From: JBDHTS01 sp039808845
GTDB lineage: Bacteria > Pseudomonadota > Alphaproteobacteria > Micavibrionales > Micavibrionaceae
Length of the DNA: 41,990 nt
Assembly: GCA_039808845.1 (NCBI GenBank)
Contig: JBDHTS010000006.1
Span: 1 to 41,990 of the forward strand
Direction: 5' to 3'
Notes under the pieces: generated by a model
The model's input: the letters and a program-made list of their open reading frames with translations, nothing else
What the model was told of the DNA's origin: nothing
Database searches by the model: none
Shown: positions 34,544 to 41,990 of the stretch, piece by piece
How the letters are laid out: every line of letters starts with the position of its first letter
Numbering within the stretch: position 1 is the first letter of the stretch
Made by a program: the position numbers and the translations under genes

Positions 34544-36487
34544 CTACTCCGAAGATAAAGCCACAACCGGATCGAGGCGGGAAGCCTTGCGTGCCGGAAG
34601 ATAGCCGAATAAAAGACCGGTCATGACGGCGCAGGAAAACGCCAGAAGCCCCGGTCCGGGGGAAAATACCACGGTTACGCTGAAAAAAGAAAGAATCCAT
34701 CCGGCCATCAGCCCGCAGGCTATGCCCAGCAGGCCGCCGATGATGCAAACCACCGCCGCTTCGGTGTTGAACTGGAGCATGATATCCCTGCGCCGCGCGC
34801 CGGTCGCCATGCGGATGCCGATTTCCCGCGTTCGCTCTGTCACACTGACTAGCATGATATTCATCACGCCAATCCCCCCGACCAGCAGGGAAATCGCTGC
34901 CACCGCGCCCAACAGAATGGTAAGTGTGTTCTGCGTTTCCGTTGCCATTTCCATGAGGGAGGCCATGTTGCGGATATTGAAATCCTCTGTCCGGTGCCGG
35001 GCCAGCAGGGCCTGCCGGATCGCTTCCTGGGTTTCATCAATAATATCAAGGTTCTTAACCTTGATCGTCATGCTGTTGATATAGGATTGCCCGAACAGAC
35101 GGACAAGCCCGGTCGTCACGGGCACGAAGGCCGCATCGTCCTGGTCGCCGCCCCATCCCGTCGCGCCCTTGGCCGACAGGACACCGATCACTTCAAAGGG
35201 AATGTTTTTGACCAGCACGTACTGGCCGACGGGATTTTCGCCATCCGGGAAAAGGGTTTTGACGACCGTCTGCCCCAGGACAATGACAGGGGTATAGCTG
35301 GAGAGGTCGCGATCTGTAAAAAACTGCCCTTGCGCCAGCGGCCAGTCCCGCGCTTGCGGCATGCCTGTTCCCGTTCCGGTGACAGAGGTGGCGTAGTCCC
35401 GGTTGCCGAAGCGCAGGGTTTGCCGTCCCTGCCGCTCCGGCACCACCGTTTCGACATTGGGAATGGCGGTCAGCGCGTCCCCATCGGCGACGGTCAGCGT
35501 GGCAACATCACCGCTCGATCGCATGCCTTCTGCGCCGGGCCGGATCGACAGGAGGTTGGTGCCCATGGCGCTGATCTGGTCCAGCACCTTCTGCTTGCTG
35601 CCCTGGCCGATAGCGAGCATGGTAACAACCGCCGCTACGCCGATAATGATGCCCAGGAGGGTAAGGAGGGTACGGAACAGGTTAACCCTGAGCGCGCGAA
35701 AGGCCGTTCTCGTGGATTCTGAAAGTTCAGCGGAAAGCGAGATCGTATGATCTGTAGCCGTGTCCAGCGCCCTATGCTGTTCCACGGAAAGCGCCGATCC
35801 CTCAGGCGACGAATCTTCACTGATCCTGCCATCGCTGATGCGGATAATGCGTTTCGCGTTCATAGCCACGTTTTCGTCATGCGTGATCAGAATCACAGTG
35901 CGGCCTTCGGCATGGAGGCTTTTCAATAGGGTCATCACGTCTTGTCCGCTGCGGCTGTCCAGCGCGCCGGTCGGTTCGTCGGCCAATATGACCGGTGGAT
36001 CGTTCACGAGGGCGCGTGCAATGGCGACACGTTGCTGTTGCCCGCCGGACAATTGTCCCGGCTTGTGCCCGGACCGCTCGCCCAGACCGAGTCGGGTCAG
36101 CAAGGATTGAGATCTCGTCAGTCTTTCCTGACGCGGTATTCCGGCATAGAGAGCCGGAATTTCGACGTTTTCACGGGCTGTGGCGGTGGTCAGAAGATTG
36201 TACCGCTGGAAAACGAAGCCGAAGGTATCCCGGCGCAAGGCTGCCAGCGCGTCGGGCTCCAATGCGGAAACATCCTGCCCCATGATCCGGTATGTGCCGC
36301 CGGTTGCACGGTCGAGGCAACCCAGAATATTCATCAATGTAGATTTGCCGGACCCGGATTGCCCCATGATAGCGACAAATTCGCCATGACCGATGGTCAG
36401 CGATACATCGTCGAGGGCGCGTACAACAGTATCGCCGCTACGATAAATACGGCCGATTTGTTCCAGCTGAAGCAAGGGTGTTGTCAT
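34544..36487 (-). CDS. macB: MacB-type ABC exporter, ATPase fused to permease
   Basis: A 647-residue protein. The N-terminal ABC domain (1-230) has Walker A GQSGSGKST (42-50), signature LSGGQQQR and Walker B VILADEP. The C-terminal part has one transmembrane helix (about 270-295), a periplasmic MacB core domain and three FtsX-like transmembrane helices near the end. MacB powers mechanotransmission export of macrolides, peptides or heat-stable toxins from the periplasm through a TolC channel. Its ATG overlaps the macA stop by four bases (ATGA). The actual substrate is unknown. Confidence 0.95.
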   Translation of the reverse strand: MTTPLLQLEQIGRIYRSGDTVVRALDDVSLTIGHGEFVAIMGQSGSGKSTLMNILGCLDRATGGTYRIMGQDVSALEPDALAALRRDTFGFVFQRYNLLTTATARENVEIPALYAGIPRQERLTRSQSLLTRLGLGERSGHKPGQLSGGQQQRVAIARALVNDPPVILADEPTGALDSRSGQDVMTLLKSLHAEGRTVILITHDENVAMNAKRIIRISDGRISEDSSPEGSALSVEQHRALDTATDHTISLSAELSESTRTAFRALRVNLFRTLLTLLGIIIGVAAVVTMLAIGQGSKQKVLDQISAMGTNLLSIRPGAEGMRSSGDVATLTVADGDALTAIPNVETVVPERQGRQTLRFGNRDYATSVTGTGTGMPQARDWPLAQGQFFTDRDLSSYTPVIVLGQTVVKTLFPDGENPVGQYVLVKNIPFEVIGVLSAKGATGWGGDQDDAAFVPVTTGLVRLFGQSYINSMTIKVKNLDIIDETQEAIRQALLARHRTEDFNIRNMASLMEMATETQNTLTILLGAVAAISLLVGGIGVMNIMLVSVTERTREIGIRMATGARRRDIMLQFNTEAAVVCIIGGLLGIACGLMAGWILSFFSVTVVFSPGPGLLAFSCAVMTGLLFGYLPARKASRLDPVVALSSE

Positions 36488-37668
36488 AGTCTTGGGCCAA
36501 ATCCGCCGCGGCGGTTATTTCTGCCGCCGGCTTGTTGCGATCCGGATGGGGTAGTTTGTTGTTCAATAGAGACTTTGTCGCTTTCAGAGAGTCCAGACCG
36601 TATTTCCGCTTCCGTCCGGCTTATCAGCCCGACATGTACAGTTTTCTTTTCTGCCGTTTTTCCATTCGCAAGGGTAATCTGATAGGCCTGTCCCGTGGCA
36701 TCGTCCTGTTTGGCCAGACGGCGGCCCAGCGCCGTCGCAGGCAAGGCGAGCACATTCCGGGCGCTGCCCGCGACGAAATACATCTGTGTGCTCATTCCCG
36801 TCATCAGCTGTTTGTCCTTGTTATCCACGTCGACCAAGACGTTGTAGAGAACGACATCGTTGACCGTTTCAGGCGTCGGCAGGATCTGGCGCACACTGGC
36901 GTTCCAGCGTCTTTGCGATCCGAGGGTCGTGAAATAGACTGGCATGCCGACGGAAAGACGCGAGACGTCAGCCTCGGCGACCTGCGCGCGCGCTGTCATC
37001 ACATCAAGATTTGCCAACTGGACAATCGTCGGGGCGGACTGGCTGGCATTGACGGTTTGTCCCTGCTTGGTGCTTTGGGCGACCACGGTTCCATCCATGG
37101 GCGCGTAGATTTTTGTGTAGCCAAGATTCGCCTGGTCGCCCTCAAGCGTCGATTTCTGTTCCTCCACCTGGGCCTGCAAGGCATCAAGCTGCGCTTCGGC
37201 GACGGAAAGCTGGGACTGGGTGATTTCAAGGGCATCGCGACTGACGGCTTTCGCCTTGAACAAGGCTTCGTTGCGGGCCTGTTGCTGCCGGGCCAGTCTG
37301 ATCTGGGCATTTTGTTCGAGAATCTGGGCTTGCAGGGTTTTCAGCCGTGCCTGATCGGCCTCGACCTTGGCCTGATAGACCTGCGGATCGATTTCGGCTA
37401 ATAATTGTCCTTTAGGGACATTGTCGCCAATCTCGACATAAAGCTTTTTAAGCTGACCGGACACCTGAGTGCCGACATCGACATATTCCTTCGGTTCCAG
37501 CTTGCCCTGGGCGGTCACAATATCCTCGATATCACCCCTGGCGACCGTAACCGTTGATGAAAGACCTGTCCCGCTATCGCTTTGAACCGCATACGATCGC
37601 AGGGCAACTAGTCCAGCAAGTGCCAAGATTACGAGGACAAAAGAGTATTTCCAAAGTTTCCAGGTCAT
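36484..37668 (-). CDS. macA: MacA-type periplasmic adaptor protein
   Basis: A 394-residue membrane-fusion protein from the ATG at 37668, with a purine-rich ACGAGAG before it; the frame continues 61 codons upstream with another ATG at 37749, but that region overlaps regulatory DNA and lacks a ribosome site. One transmembrane helix (about 7-27) is followed by a biotinyl/lipoyl half (GKLEPKEYVDVGTQVSGQ), a helical hairpin (about 95-170, Gln- and Ala-rich) that docks on TolC, the second lipoyl half (LGYTKIYAPMDGTVV) and beta-barrel domains. It bridges MacB and the outer-membrane channel. The C-terminus is Gly/Asn/Arg-rich and short. Confidence 0.94.
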   Translation of the reverse strand: MTWKLWKYSFVLVILALAGLVALRSYAVQSDSGTGLSSTVTVARGDIEDIVTAQGKLEPKEYVDVGTQVSGQLKKLYVEIGDNVPKGQLLAEIDPQVYQAKVEADQARLKTLQAQILEQNAQIRLARQQQARNEALFKAKAVSRDALEITQSQLSVAEAQLDALQAQVEEQKSTLEGDQANLGYTKIYAPMDGTVVAQSTKQGQTVNASQSAPTIVQLANLDVMTARAQVAEADVSRLSVGMPVYFTTLGSQRRWNASVRQILPTPETVNDVVLYNVLVDVDNKDKQLMTGMSTQMYFVAGSARNVLALPATALGRRLAKQDDATGQAYQITLANGKTAEKKTVHVGLISRTEAEIRSGLSESDKVSIEQQTTPSGSQQAGGRNNRRGGFGPRL

Positions 37669-37701
37669 TTTGCTCTCGTTCCATTCTGTACTTTTTAATA
37701 C

Positions 37702-37737
37702 GGAAGCAATCACAGCTTCCTTCGCGCAAAACGCGAA
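37702..37737. promoter_or_regulatory. Two adjacent inverted repeats between macA and the hybrid kinase gene
   Basis: GGAAGC (37702-37707) with GCTTCC (37715-37720), spacer seven, is followed at once by TTCGCG (37721-37726) with CGCGAA (37732-37737), spacer five. Both are perfect 6-base arms. They lie upstream of the chosen macA start and just before the kinase promoter, so they could be operators for one or both genes. No binding protein can be named. Confidence 0.4.
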
Positions 37738-37738
37738 A

Positions 37739-37767
37739 TTAACTTTCATCGGCTGGAGGGATATTTT
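37739..37767 (+). promoter_or_regulatory. Possible sigma70-like promoter for the second hybrid kinase
   Basis: TTAACT (37739-37744) and TATTTT (37762-37767) are 17 bases apart; each matches four of six consensus bases. Transcription would begin near 37774, about 30 bases before the TTG start, leaving room for the GGAG ribosome site at 37796. Confidence 0.45.
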
Positions 37768-37805
37768 ATAAAAAAAGAGGATGTTGCGAAGAAACGGAGA
37801 CGGTT

Positions 37806-39470
37806 TTGCTGCGGAATCTGCCTGATCAGGGAAACCGGGAAAACACAGCACAAAATTGCCTTTGCGGAGGCGGTAGAGCGGGGGAAGTTTTACGCGGTCT
37901 CGATTGGAACGCTACGCCTCTGGGGCCTCCGGAGCGCTGGCCGTCCGAACTGAGGATGGCGGTTTCCATCTGTCTGGGGTCTGGAATGCCGGCGGCCGTC
38001 TGCTGGGGCGACAGTCAGACCGTCCTGCATAACGATTCCTGGCATAGATTGCTGGGCGGCGAACAGGCCGCGCCGTTAAAAAAAGTTTGGCAGCCCCAGT
38101 GGCGGGATGTCGGGGCTGCCGTCACGATCCTTTTGAATGAAGGAGAGGGCCGCACGGTCAGGGCTCTCGATCTGGAAAACAGCAGATACGATCTTTCCCT
38201 GGTGCCAGTGCGTGAAGAGGACGGACGTATTGGCGGCTTTATGCAGTTCCTGTCCGAATTCGTCGACCATCGTCTTTACGGGCAACTGGTCGAGGCGAAG
38301 GAAATCGCCGAAGCGGCTAATGTCGCCAAATCCGAATTCCTCGCCAATATGAGTCACGAGATCCGCACACCGCTGAATGCGGTTGTCGGGATTGCCGGAC
38401 TGCTGAATCAGGCAAAAAATCTGGACGAACGCCAGAAGCAGCTGGTCACGACGCTGCATTCCAGTTCCAGCCAGTTGATGGAACTGATCAATGATGTGCT
38501 GGATTTTGCGCGGCTTGAGGAAAATGCCGTCCAGCTTGAGGAAACGGAATTCGACCTATTCGAGCTTGTACACCGCATGGCGGGGATTCTGGATGTGGAA
38601 GCACGCCAGAAAGGCCTGACCATGACGATGCGCTATGCGGCGGACATGGCGCGGCGGCATGTCGGCGATCCTTTGCGTATTCAGCAGATCCTAACGAATC
38701 TGCTTAGCAACGCGGTAAAGTTCACCGAGCAGGGCGGCATCATCGTATCCGTCAGCGGTCAGGAAATGCCCGGCTATACCAATGTCAGGATCGAGGTTTC
38801 GGATACGGGAATCGGTATCGAACCGGCGCGCCGGGAAAATATCTTTGAAAAATTCTCGCAAGGCAGCGCGTCGATGCAGCGCCAGTACGGCGGTTCGGGG
38901 CTTGGCCTGTCGATCTGCAAATCATTGACGGATCTGATGGGTGGGCAGATCGCCGTTTCCAGCGATCCGGGGAAAGGCTCCGTCTTTACCGTTATCATTC
39001 CTCTTAAAAAGATGCAGGCAGAAGCAGCGCCGGTTCCTGTCCAGGCGACTCCGGTTCCCATGATGGCTCACGATACCGCGCGCCAGCACCGCATCCTGAT
39101 CGTCGAGGATCATCCGGACAATGTTCTGGTGGCGGCGACGCTGCTGGAGGAGCTGGGATACAATTATGACGTGGCCGTCAACGGGTTTGAGGCGCTGGAG
39201 AAATTTTCCTCGCGCAGCTACGCCATGATTTTCATGGATGTCCAGATGCCCGAAATCGACGGGCTCGAAACCACGCGGCGCATCCGCGCGATGGAGCGCG
39301 AGCGTCATACGAAGCAGGTGCCGATCGTCGCGATTACGGGACATGCCAGCGCCAAGGATCGGGAAAACTGCCTTCAGGCAGGGATGCAGGATTATCTGTC
39401 GAAGCCCTTCCGCATGGAAGATTTGCGGCGCATGCTGCATCAGTATGTGCGGGCGCGCCTGTCGCATTGA
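37806..39470 (+). CDS. Soluble hybrid histidine kinase with PAS-like sensor and receiver domain
   Basis: A 554-residue protein with no transmembrane helix. The N-terminal region (about 25-150) looks like the PAS-type sensor starting LDWNATPLGPPERWPSELR, a pattern seen in many cytosolic sensor kinases. HisKA follows with SHEIRTP (His184), HATPase with N-box NLLSNAVKF, DTGIGI and GGSGLGL, and a C-terminal receiver with Asp478 (IFMDVQMPE) and LSKPF. The start is TTG with GGAG six bases upstream; no ATG in this frame lies before residue 51, inside the PAS-like region. It is divergent from macA and may regulate that pump, but this is inference. Its receiver resembles that of the kinase at 21129. 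Confidence 0.9.
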   Translation: MLRNLPDQGNRENTAQNCLCGGGRAGEVLRGLDWNATPLGPPERWPSELRMAVSICLGSGMPAAVCWGDSQTVLHNDSWHRLLGGEQAAPLKKVWQPQWRDVGAAVTILLNEGEGRTVRALDLENSRYDLSLVPVREEDGRIGGFMQFLSEFVDHRLYGQLVEAKEIAEAANVAKSEFLANMSHEIRTPLNAVVGIAGLLNQAKNLDERQKQLVTTLHSSSSQLMELINDVLDFARLEENAVQLEETEFDLFELVHRMAGILDVEARQKGLTMTMRYAADMARRHVGDPLRIQQILTNLLSNAVKFTEQGGIIVSVSGQEMPGYTNVRIEVSDTGIGIEPARRENIFEKFSQGSASMQRQYGGSGLGLSICKSLTDLMGGQIAVSSDPGKGSVFTVIIPLKKMQAEAAPVPVQATPVPMMAHDTARQHRILIVEDHPDNVLVAATLLEELGYNYDVAVNGFEALEKFSSRSYAMIFMDVQMPEIDGLETTRRIRAMERERHTKQVPIVAITGHASAKDRENCLQAGMQDYLSKPFRMEDLRRMLHQYVRARLSH

Positions 39471-39481
39471 TCCGCAGAATT

Positions 39482-39826
39482 TCAGGAGGCCAGTATTCTG
39501 ACCACCGCTAGGATTTTCCTGCGCTCGTCCCGATCGGGCAGGGATTTGATCAGGGTGAATGCTTCCAGCGCCATCTTGTCGCCATGCATCAGCGCCATAT
39601 CGTTTGAAACGGTTCCTGCCGCTCCGTGGAAGAAATAGCTGTGGGGCACCTTGAAGGTCATTTGCAGCTTATGGATATTTTCCGCGCTCAGCCGCGAAAT
39701 TCCTTTCTCGTACTTCTGAATCTGCTGGAATGTCACGCCAAGCATTTTCGCGAGCGTTTTTTGCGACAGTCTTTTTTGCTCTCGCAGGACGCGAAGATTG
39801 GCGCCTATGACCTGATTGATATCCAT
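39482..39826 (-). CDS. XRE-family helix-turn-helix regulator
   Basis: A 114-residue protein from the ATG at 39826, with GAGGAAAT eight bases upstream; the frame also opens five codons earlier with TTG. The N-terminal 65 residues are a Cro/CI-type HTH (LREQKRLSQKTLAKMLGVTFQQIQKYE, described in parts) with the recognition helix near residues 31-41. The C-terminal half is short and helical. Such proteins are common alphaproteobacterial regulators. It is convergent with the hybrid kinase (11 bases between stops) and divergent from the S24-like regulator. Confidence 0.9.
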   Translation of the reverse strand: MDINQVIGANLRVLREQKRLSQKTLAKMLGVTFQQIQKYEKGISRLSAENIHKLQMTFKVPHSYFFHGAAGTVSNDMALMHGDKMALEAFTLIKSLPDRDERRKILAVVRILAS

Positions 39827-39857
39827 GATGAATTTCCTCAACGGAAATCAATAGGCC

Positions 39858-39886
39858 ACATATTTTCCCAAATAGCAATATTTCCA
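39858..39886. promoter_or_regulatory. A/T-rich direct repeats in the divergent regulator gap
   Basis: The 89-base gap between the two HTH genes holds ATATTTTCC (39860-39868) and ATATTTCC (39878-39885), 18 bases apart. Such spaced repeats could be operator half-sites for one of the two regulators. This is weak evidence in an A/T-rich stretch. Confidence 0.25.
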
Positions 39887-39915
39887 TATCGGTTTCTTCC
39901 TTAATAATTCATGTT

Positions 39916-40518
39916 ATGGATAGTTACTGGCTGAAAATGCAGTTCCGCGTTCACCCTGAGAAAAGCAAGGCCGGTCTCGCCCGCGCCGTGGGGCTGGAGC
40001 CGCCGGCGATCAGCAAGATACTGGCCGGGACGCGCCAGATCAAGGCGGCGGAATATAATGCAATGCGCCGTTATTTCGGGTTGCCGGTCGATGGCGAAGG
40101 CGGGGTTTTTACGCCTGGAGGCGCCGGAAAATCATACGTTCTGCAGCCGCTTCAGGAGCCGGGACATGCCGAGCGGGAAGACGCCTGGGTCATTCCGGCC
40201 AGCCTGATCGAGCGGCGCACCAGCGCCCCCGCCGAACAGATCAGGGTATTTCCGATTCAGGACAACAGCATGGTGCCCGATTTCAATCCGGGAGAGCATG
40301 TTCTTGTCGATCTGTCCGACCGCAAGCCTTCGCCTCCCGGCGTTTTTCTGGTTTCCGACGGAATCGGCCATATCGTGCGGCAGTGCCAGGTGTTGCCTAA
40401 TACCAAGCCGCTGAAAGTGCGGCTGAAAGCCAGCAATAAAAACTATGAGACCTATGACGCGGCATTAGGCAAGACGGCTTTTATCGGCCGGGTGATCGCC
40501 AAACTGCAGTGGCTTTAA
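39916..40518 (+). CDS. HTH regulator with peptidase S24 (LexA/CI-like) domain
   Basis: A 200-residue protein: an HTH-like N-terminus (about 17-50, with KAGLARAVGLEPPAISKIL) and an S24 domain (about 88-195). The nucleophile Ser118 lies in QDNSMVPDFNPGEHVLVD, the classic pattern. The position where S24 proteins have the general-base Lys (usual V-K-R) reads I-V-R-Q, so Arg155 replaces Lys. This suggests the protein may not self-cleave. It could be a repressor of unknown targets, possibly phage-derived, though no phage genes are nearby. The ATG at 39916 was chosen over the overlapping out-of-frame ATG at 39911. Confidence 0.85.
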   Translation: MDSYWLKMQFRVHPEKSKAGLARAVGLEPPAISKILAGTRQIKAAEYNAMRRYFGLPVDGEGGVFTPGGAGKSYVLQPLQEPGHAEREDAWVIPASLIERRTSAPAEQIRVFPIQDNSMVPDFNPGEHVLVDLSDRKPSPPGVFLVSDGIGHIVRQCQVLPNTKPLKVRLKASNKNYETYDAALGKTAFIGRVIAKLQWL

Positions 40519-40536
40519 GATAAAAAAGGCAGCAAG

Positions 40537-40563
40537 AAAAAAGCGCCCGAAGGCGCTTTTTTT
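40537..40563. terminator. Bidirectional intrinsic terminator
   Basis: GCGCC (40543-40547), loop CGAA, GGCGC (40552-40556), flanked by six A on the left and seven T on the right. It can end transcription of the S24-like gene from the left and of rpmG from the right. Confidence 0.92.
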
Positions 40564-40744
40564 AATTCTTTTTGGAGGGAGGCATCTTCTTTTCCTCGAA
40601 GATGACATGCTCGCGCTTGATCGGGTCGTATTTGCGCAGCTTCAGCTTTTCTGTCGCGTTTTTTCCCTTCTTTTTGTAATAGCGGAAGCCGGTGCCTGCC
40701 GTGCTTTCCATGCGAACCATCGTCGCGACGCCCTTTTTGGCCAT
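40562..40744 (-). CDS. rpmG: 50S ribosomal protein L33
   Basis: A 60-residue basic protein matching L33: STAGTGF (14-20), a Lys-rich segment, then TEKLKLRKYDP and HVIFEE. L33 sits in the large ribosomal subunit near the E site. There are no Cys pairs, so it is the zinc-free form. It has a short C-terminal extension (KKMPPSKKN). It lies downstream of rnr in the same direction, an arrangement found in many alphaproteobacteria, but has its own promoter. Confidence 0.96.
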   Translation of the reverse strand: MAKKGVATMVRMESTAGTGFRYYKKKGKNATEKLKLRKYDPIKREHVIFEEKKMPPSKKN

Positions 40745-40782
40745 GGCCTTGAACCTTCTGTAATCCCGTTAAACAGGGCGGC

Positions 40783-40810
40783 ACTTTACGGATCTGGCCG
40801 GAAAAGTCAA
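40783..40810 (-). promoter_or_regulatory. Sigma70-like promoter for rpmG
   Basis: On the minus strand TTGACT (40810-40805) and TAAAGT (40788-40783) are 16 bases apart, about 40 bases before the rpmG ATG. The -10 box is identical to that proposed for the beta-helix RTX gene. Confidence 0.6.
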
Positions 40811-40835
40811 GAAATGGTTGGCGGGGCTGCAAAAC

Positions 40836-40939
40836 ACCCCCACCCAAACCGCGCCTTCGCGGTTTGGCCTCTCCCTTGGGAGAGGCAAAGGGATAAGCGC
40901 TCAATCCCTACTTCCTTACCTCTCCTTCGGGTGAGGGGT
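40836..40939. repeat. Palindromic repeat cluster between rnr and rpmG
   Basis: Three hairpins follow one another: a perfect 10-base stem CCAAACCGCG with CGCGGTTTGG (40844-40867, loop CCTT), an 8-base stem CCTCTCCC with GGGAGAGG (40868-40885), and an imperfect one CCTCTCC/GGTGAGG (40919-40936). The CTCTCCC-type units resemble the REP-like pair at 33031. They may stop or stabilise rnr transcripts. Confidence 0.65.
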
Positions 40940-40948
40940 CGCCTAAAG

Positions 40949-41990
40949 TTAATGTTTTCGCCGCCCCTTACCTTTTTTGGGGCCTTTCCTGCCTTTGGGC
41001 GGCCCGCCGCGCTTTTTGTTCCTGTGGTCGCGGCGGGGTCCCCGGTGCTCCGGCAGGGTCAGTCTCAGGCCCGGAATATCCGCGCTGTCCTCGCCGACCA
41101 GGGAAAAAATCGTGCTGCCGGTCAGGGGGTCGGCCTCGGCGATGGTGACGGTCACGGAGGCGCCCATGCGGTAGACCCGCCCATGCCGCTCCCCGATCAG
41201 GGCGTGCTGGCGTTCGTCATGGACATAGAAATCGCGGGGCAGGGTGCTGATGGGGATTAACCCGTCCGCGCCGGTTTCATTCAGTTCGACGAACAAGCCG
41301 AAGCGCGTGGCGCCGGTGATGCGGCCCCGGAACTGCGCCCCGATCCGTTCCGACAGCCAGCCGGCGGTGAACCGGTCGACGGCGTTGCGCTCCGCCTCCA
41401 TCGACTGGCGCTCGGTGTCCGAAATGTGCTGGCACATTTCATCCAGCCGGACTTCCTCGCCTTCGTCCAGCCCGCCGGGGCCGAGGCCATAGGCCCGGAT
41501 CAGGCTACGGTGGACCAGCAGGTCGGCATAGCGGCGGATCGGCGACGTGAAATGGGCGTAGCGGTGCAGGGCCAGACCGAAATGGCCGACATTTTCCGGC
41601 GCGTAATGCGCCTGGCTCTGCGCGCGCAGGATCACTTCGCTGACCAGGTGGGAATAGGGGAGTTTCTCCGCCTGATGCAGGATATGGTTAATCTGCGCCG
41701 GCTTGACCGATTGCCCTTTCGGCAGGGGCAGGCCGAACGTCGCCAGGAAGTCCCGCGCCGAATCCAGCTTGGCGGGATCCGGTTTATCGTGAACGCGGTA
41801 GACGCAAGGGCTTTTGCGGTTCTCCAGCGCCTCCGCCGCTGCAACATTGGCGAGGATCATGAATTCCTCGATCAGCTTGTGCGAATCGAGCCGTTCACGC
41901 AGCGCCACGCCGGTCATGCGATTGTTTTTGTCGATGACGATCTTCCGTTCCGGCAGATCGAGGTCGAGCGCGCCGCGTTTTTCCCGCGCC
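40949..41990 (-). CDS. rnr: Ribonuclease R (partial, C-terminal part)
   Basis: The frame is open to the window edge, giving about 347 codons of the 3' part. The RNB domain signature HFTSPIRRYADLLVHR is clear, preceded by residues such as RGALDLDLPERK near the edge, and followed by an S1 RNA-binding domain (GAQFRGRITGATRFGLFVEL) and a Lys/Arg/Gly-rich tail of about 35 residues. RNase R is a processive 3' to 5' exoribonuclease that degrades structured RNA and works in rRNA quality control. The basic tail matches known RNase R proteins. The catalytic Asp cluster lies upstream of the window. Confidence 0.96.
   Translation of the reverse strand, partial: AREKRGALDLDLPERKIVIDKNNRMTGVALRERLDSHKLIEEFMILANVAAAEALENRKSPCVYRVHDKPDPAKLDSARDFLATFGLPLPKGQSVKPAQINHILHQAEKLPYSHLVSEVILRAQSQAHYAPENVGHFGLALHRYAHFTSPIRRYADLLVHRSLIRAYGLGPGGLDEGEEVRLDEMCQHISDTERQSMEAERNAVDRFTAGWLSERIGAQFRGRITGATRFGLFVELNETGADGLIPISTLPRDFYVHDERQHALIGERHGRVYRMGASVTVTIAEADPLTGSTIFSLVGEDSADIPGLRLTLPEHRGPRRDHRNKKRGGPPKGRKGPKKGKGRRKH

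Noticed and set aside
33136..37668. MacA-MacB-TolC set as the type I secretion system for the RTX proteins
   Set aside because: MacB has the FtsX-type permease fold that exports from the periplasm, and the RTX proteins have no signal peptide to reach it; the genes are also 23 kb away.

Overview
The window looks like ordinary chromosome of a motile Gram-negative bacterium, most likely an alphaproteobacterium. The clues are a one-step phosphatidylcholine synthase, an MlaE-type permease with a fused STAS domain, the rnr-rpmG neighbourhood, TamA/TamB, and general gene style. The lineage call is inference from gene content only. Genes are packed tightly: no gene-free stretch exceeds about 205 bases, and no rRNA, tRNA, CRISPR, transposase or integrase was seen.

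Layout. 1-3332 (minus): tamB (cut by the window edge) and tamA, an envelope translocation/assembly pair. 3434-10459 (minus): three large calcium-binding RTX proteins in a row: a right-handed beta-helix protein, an SGNH esterase embedded between RTX modules, and an AlgE-type mannuronan C5-epimerase with its full catalytic set. All three lack N-terminal signal peptides and end like type I secretion substrates. I read them as an exported toolkit for editing a uronan (alginate-like) polysaccharide, and this is the most interesting part of the window. 10545-11372 (minus): phosphatidylcholine synthase. 11517-21135 (plus): a thioester alpha-2-macroglobulin with pbpC (PBP1C), then a phospholipase D/cardiolipin synthase-like protein and an endonuclease/exonuclease/phosphatase-fold protein.

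21129-26082 (minus): an overlapping three-gene operon of TonB-dependent receptor, YfiR-family periplasmic protein and hybrid histidine kinase, which looks like one ligand-sensing unit. 26210-30554 (minus): an Mla-type lipid transport operon (STAS-MlaE permease, ATPase, MCE protein, auxiliary lipoprotein) that ends with a CDF metal exporter. 30692-31267 (plus): a YceI protein with a strong terminator. 31456-33023 (plus): the flagellar stator genes motA and motB. 33136-37668 (minus): macA-macB plus a TolC-like outer-membrane lipoprotein, a complete tripartite efflux pump, divergent from a second hybrid histidine kinase (37806-39470, plus). 39482-40518: two divergent HTH regulators, one with a peptidase S24 fold that seems to lack the catalytic lysine. 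40562-41990 (minus): rpmG (L33) and the 3' part of rnr (RNase R).

The shared theme is the cell envelope: outer-membrane protein and lipid assembly, phospholipid synthesis and transport, peptidoglycan and protease defence, efflux, and secreted polysaccharide modification. Two complex hybrid kinases, which share similar receiver domains, could tie surface signals to these functions, but their targets cannot be read from the sequence.
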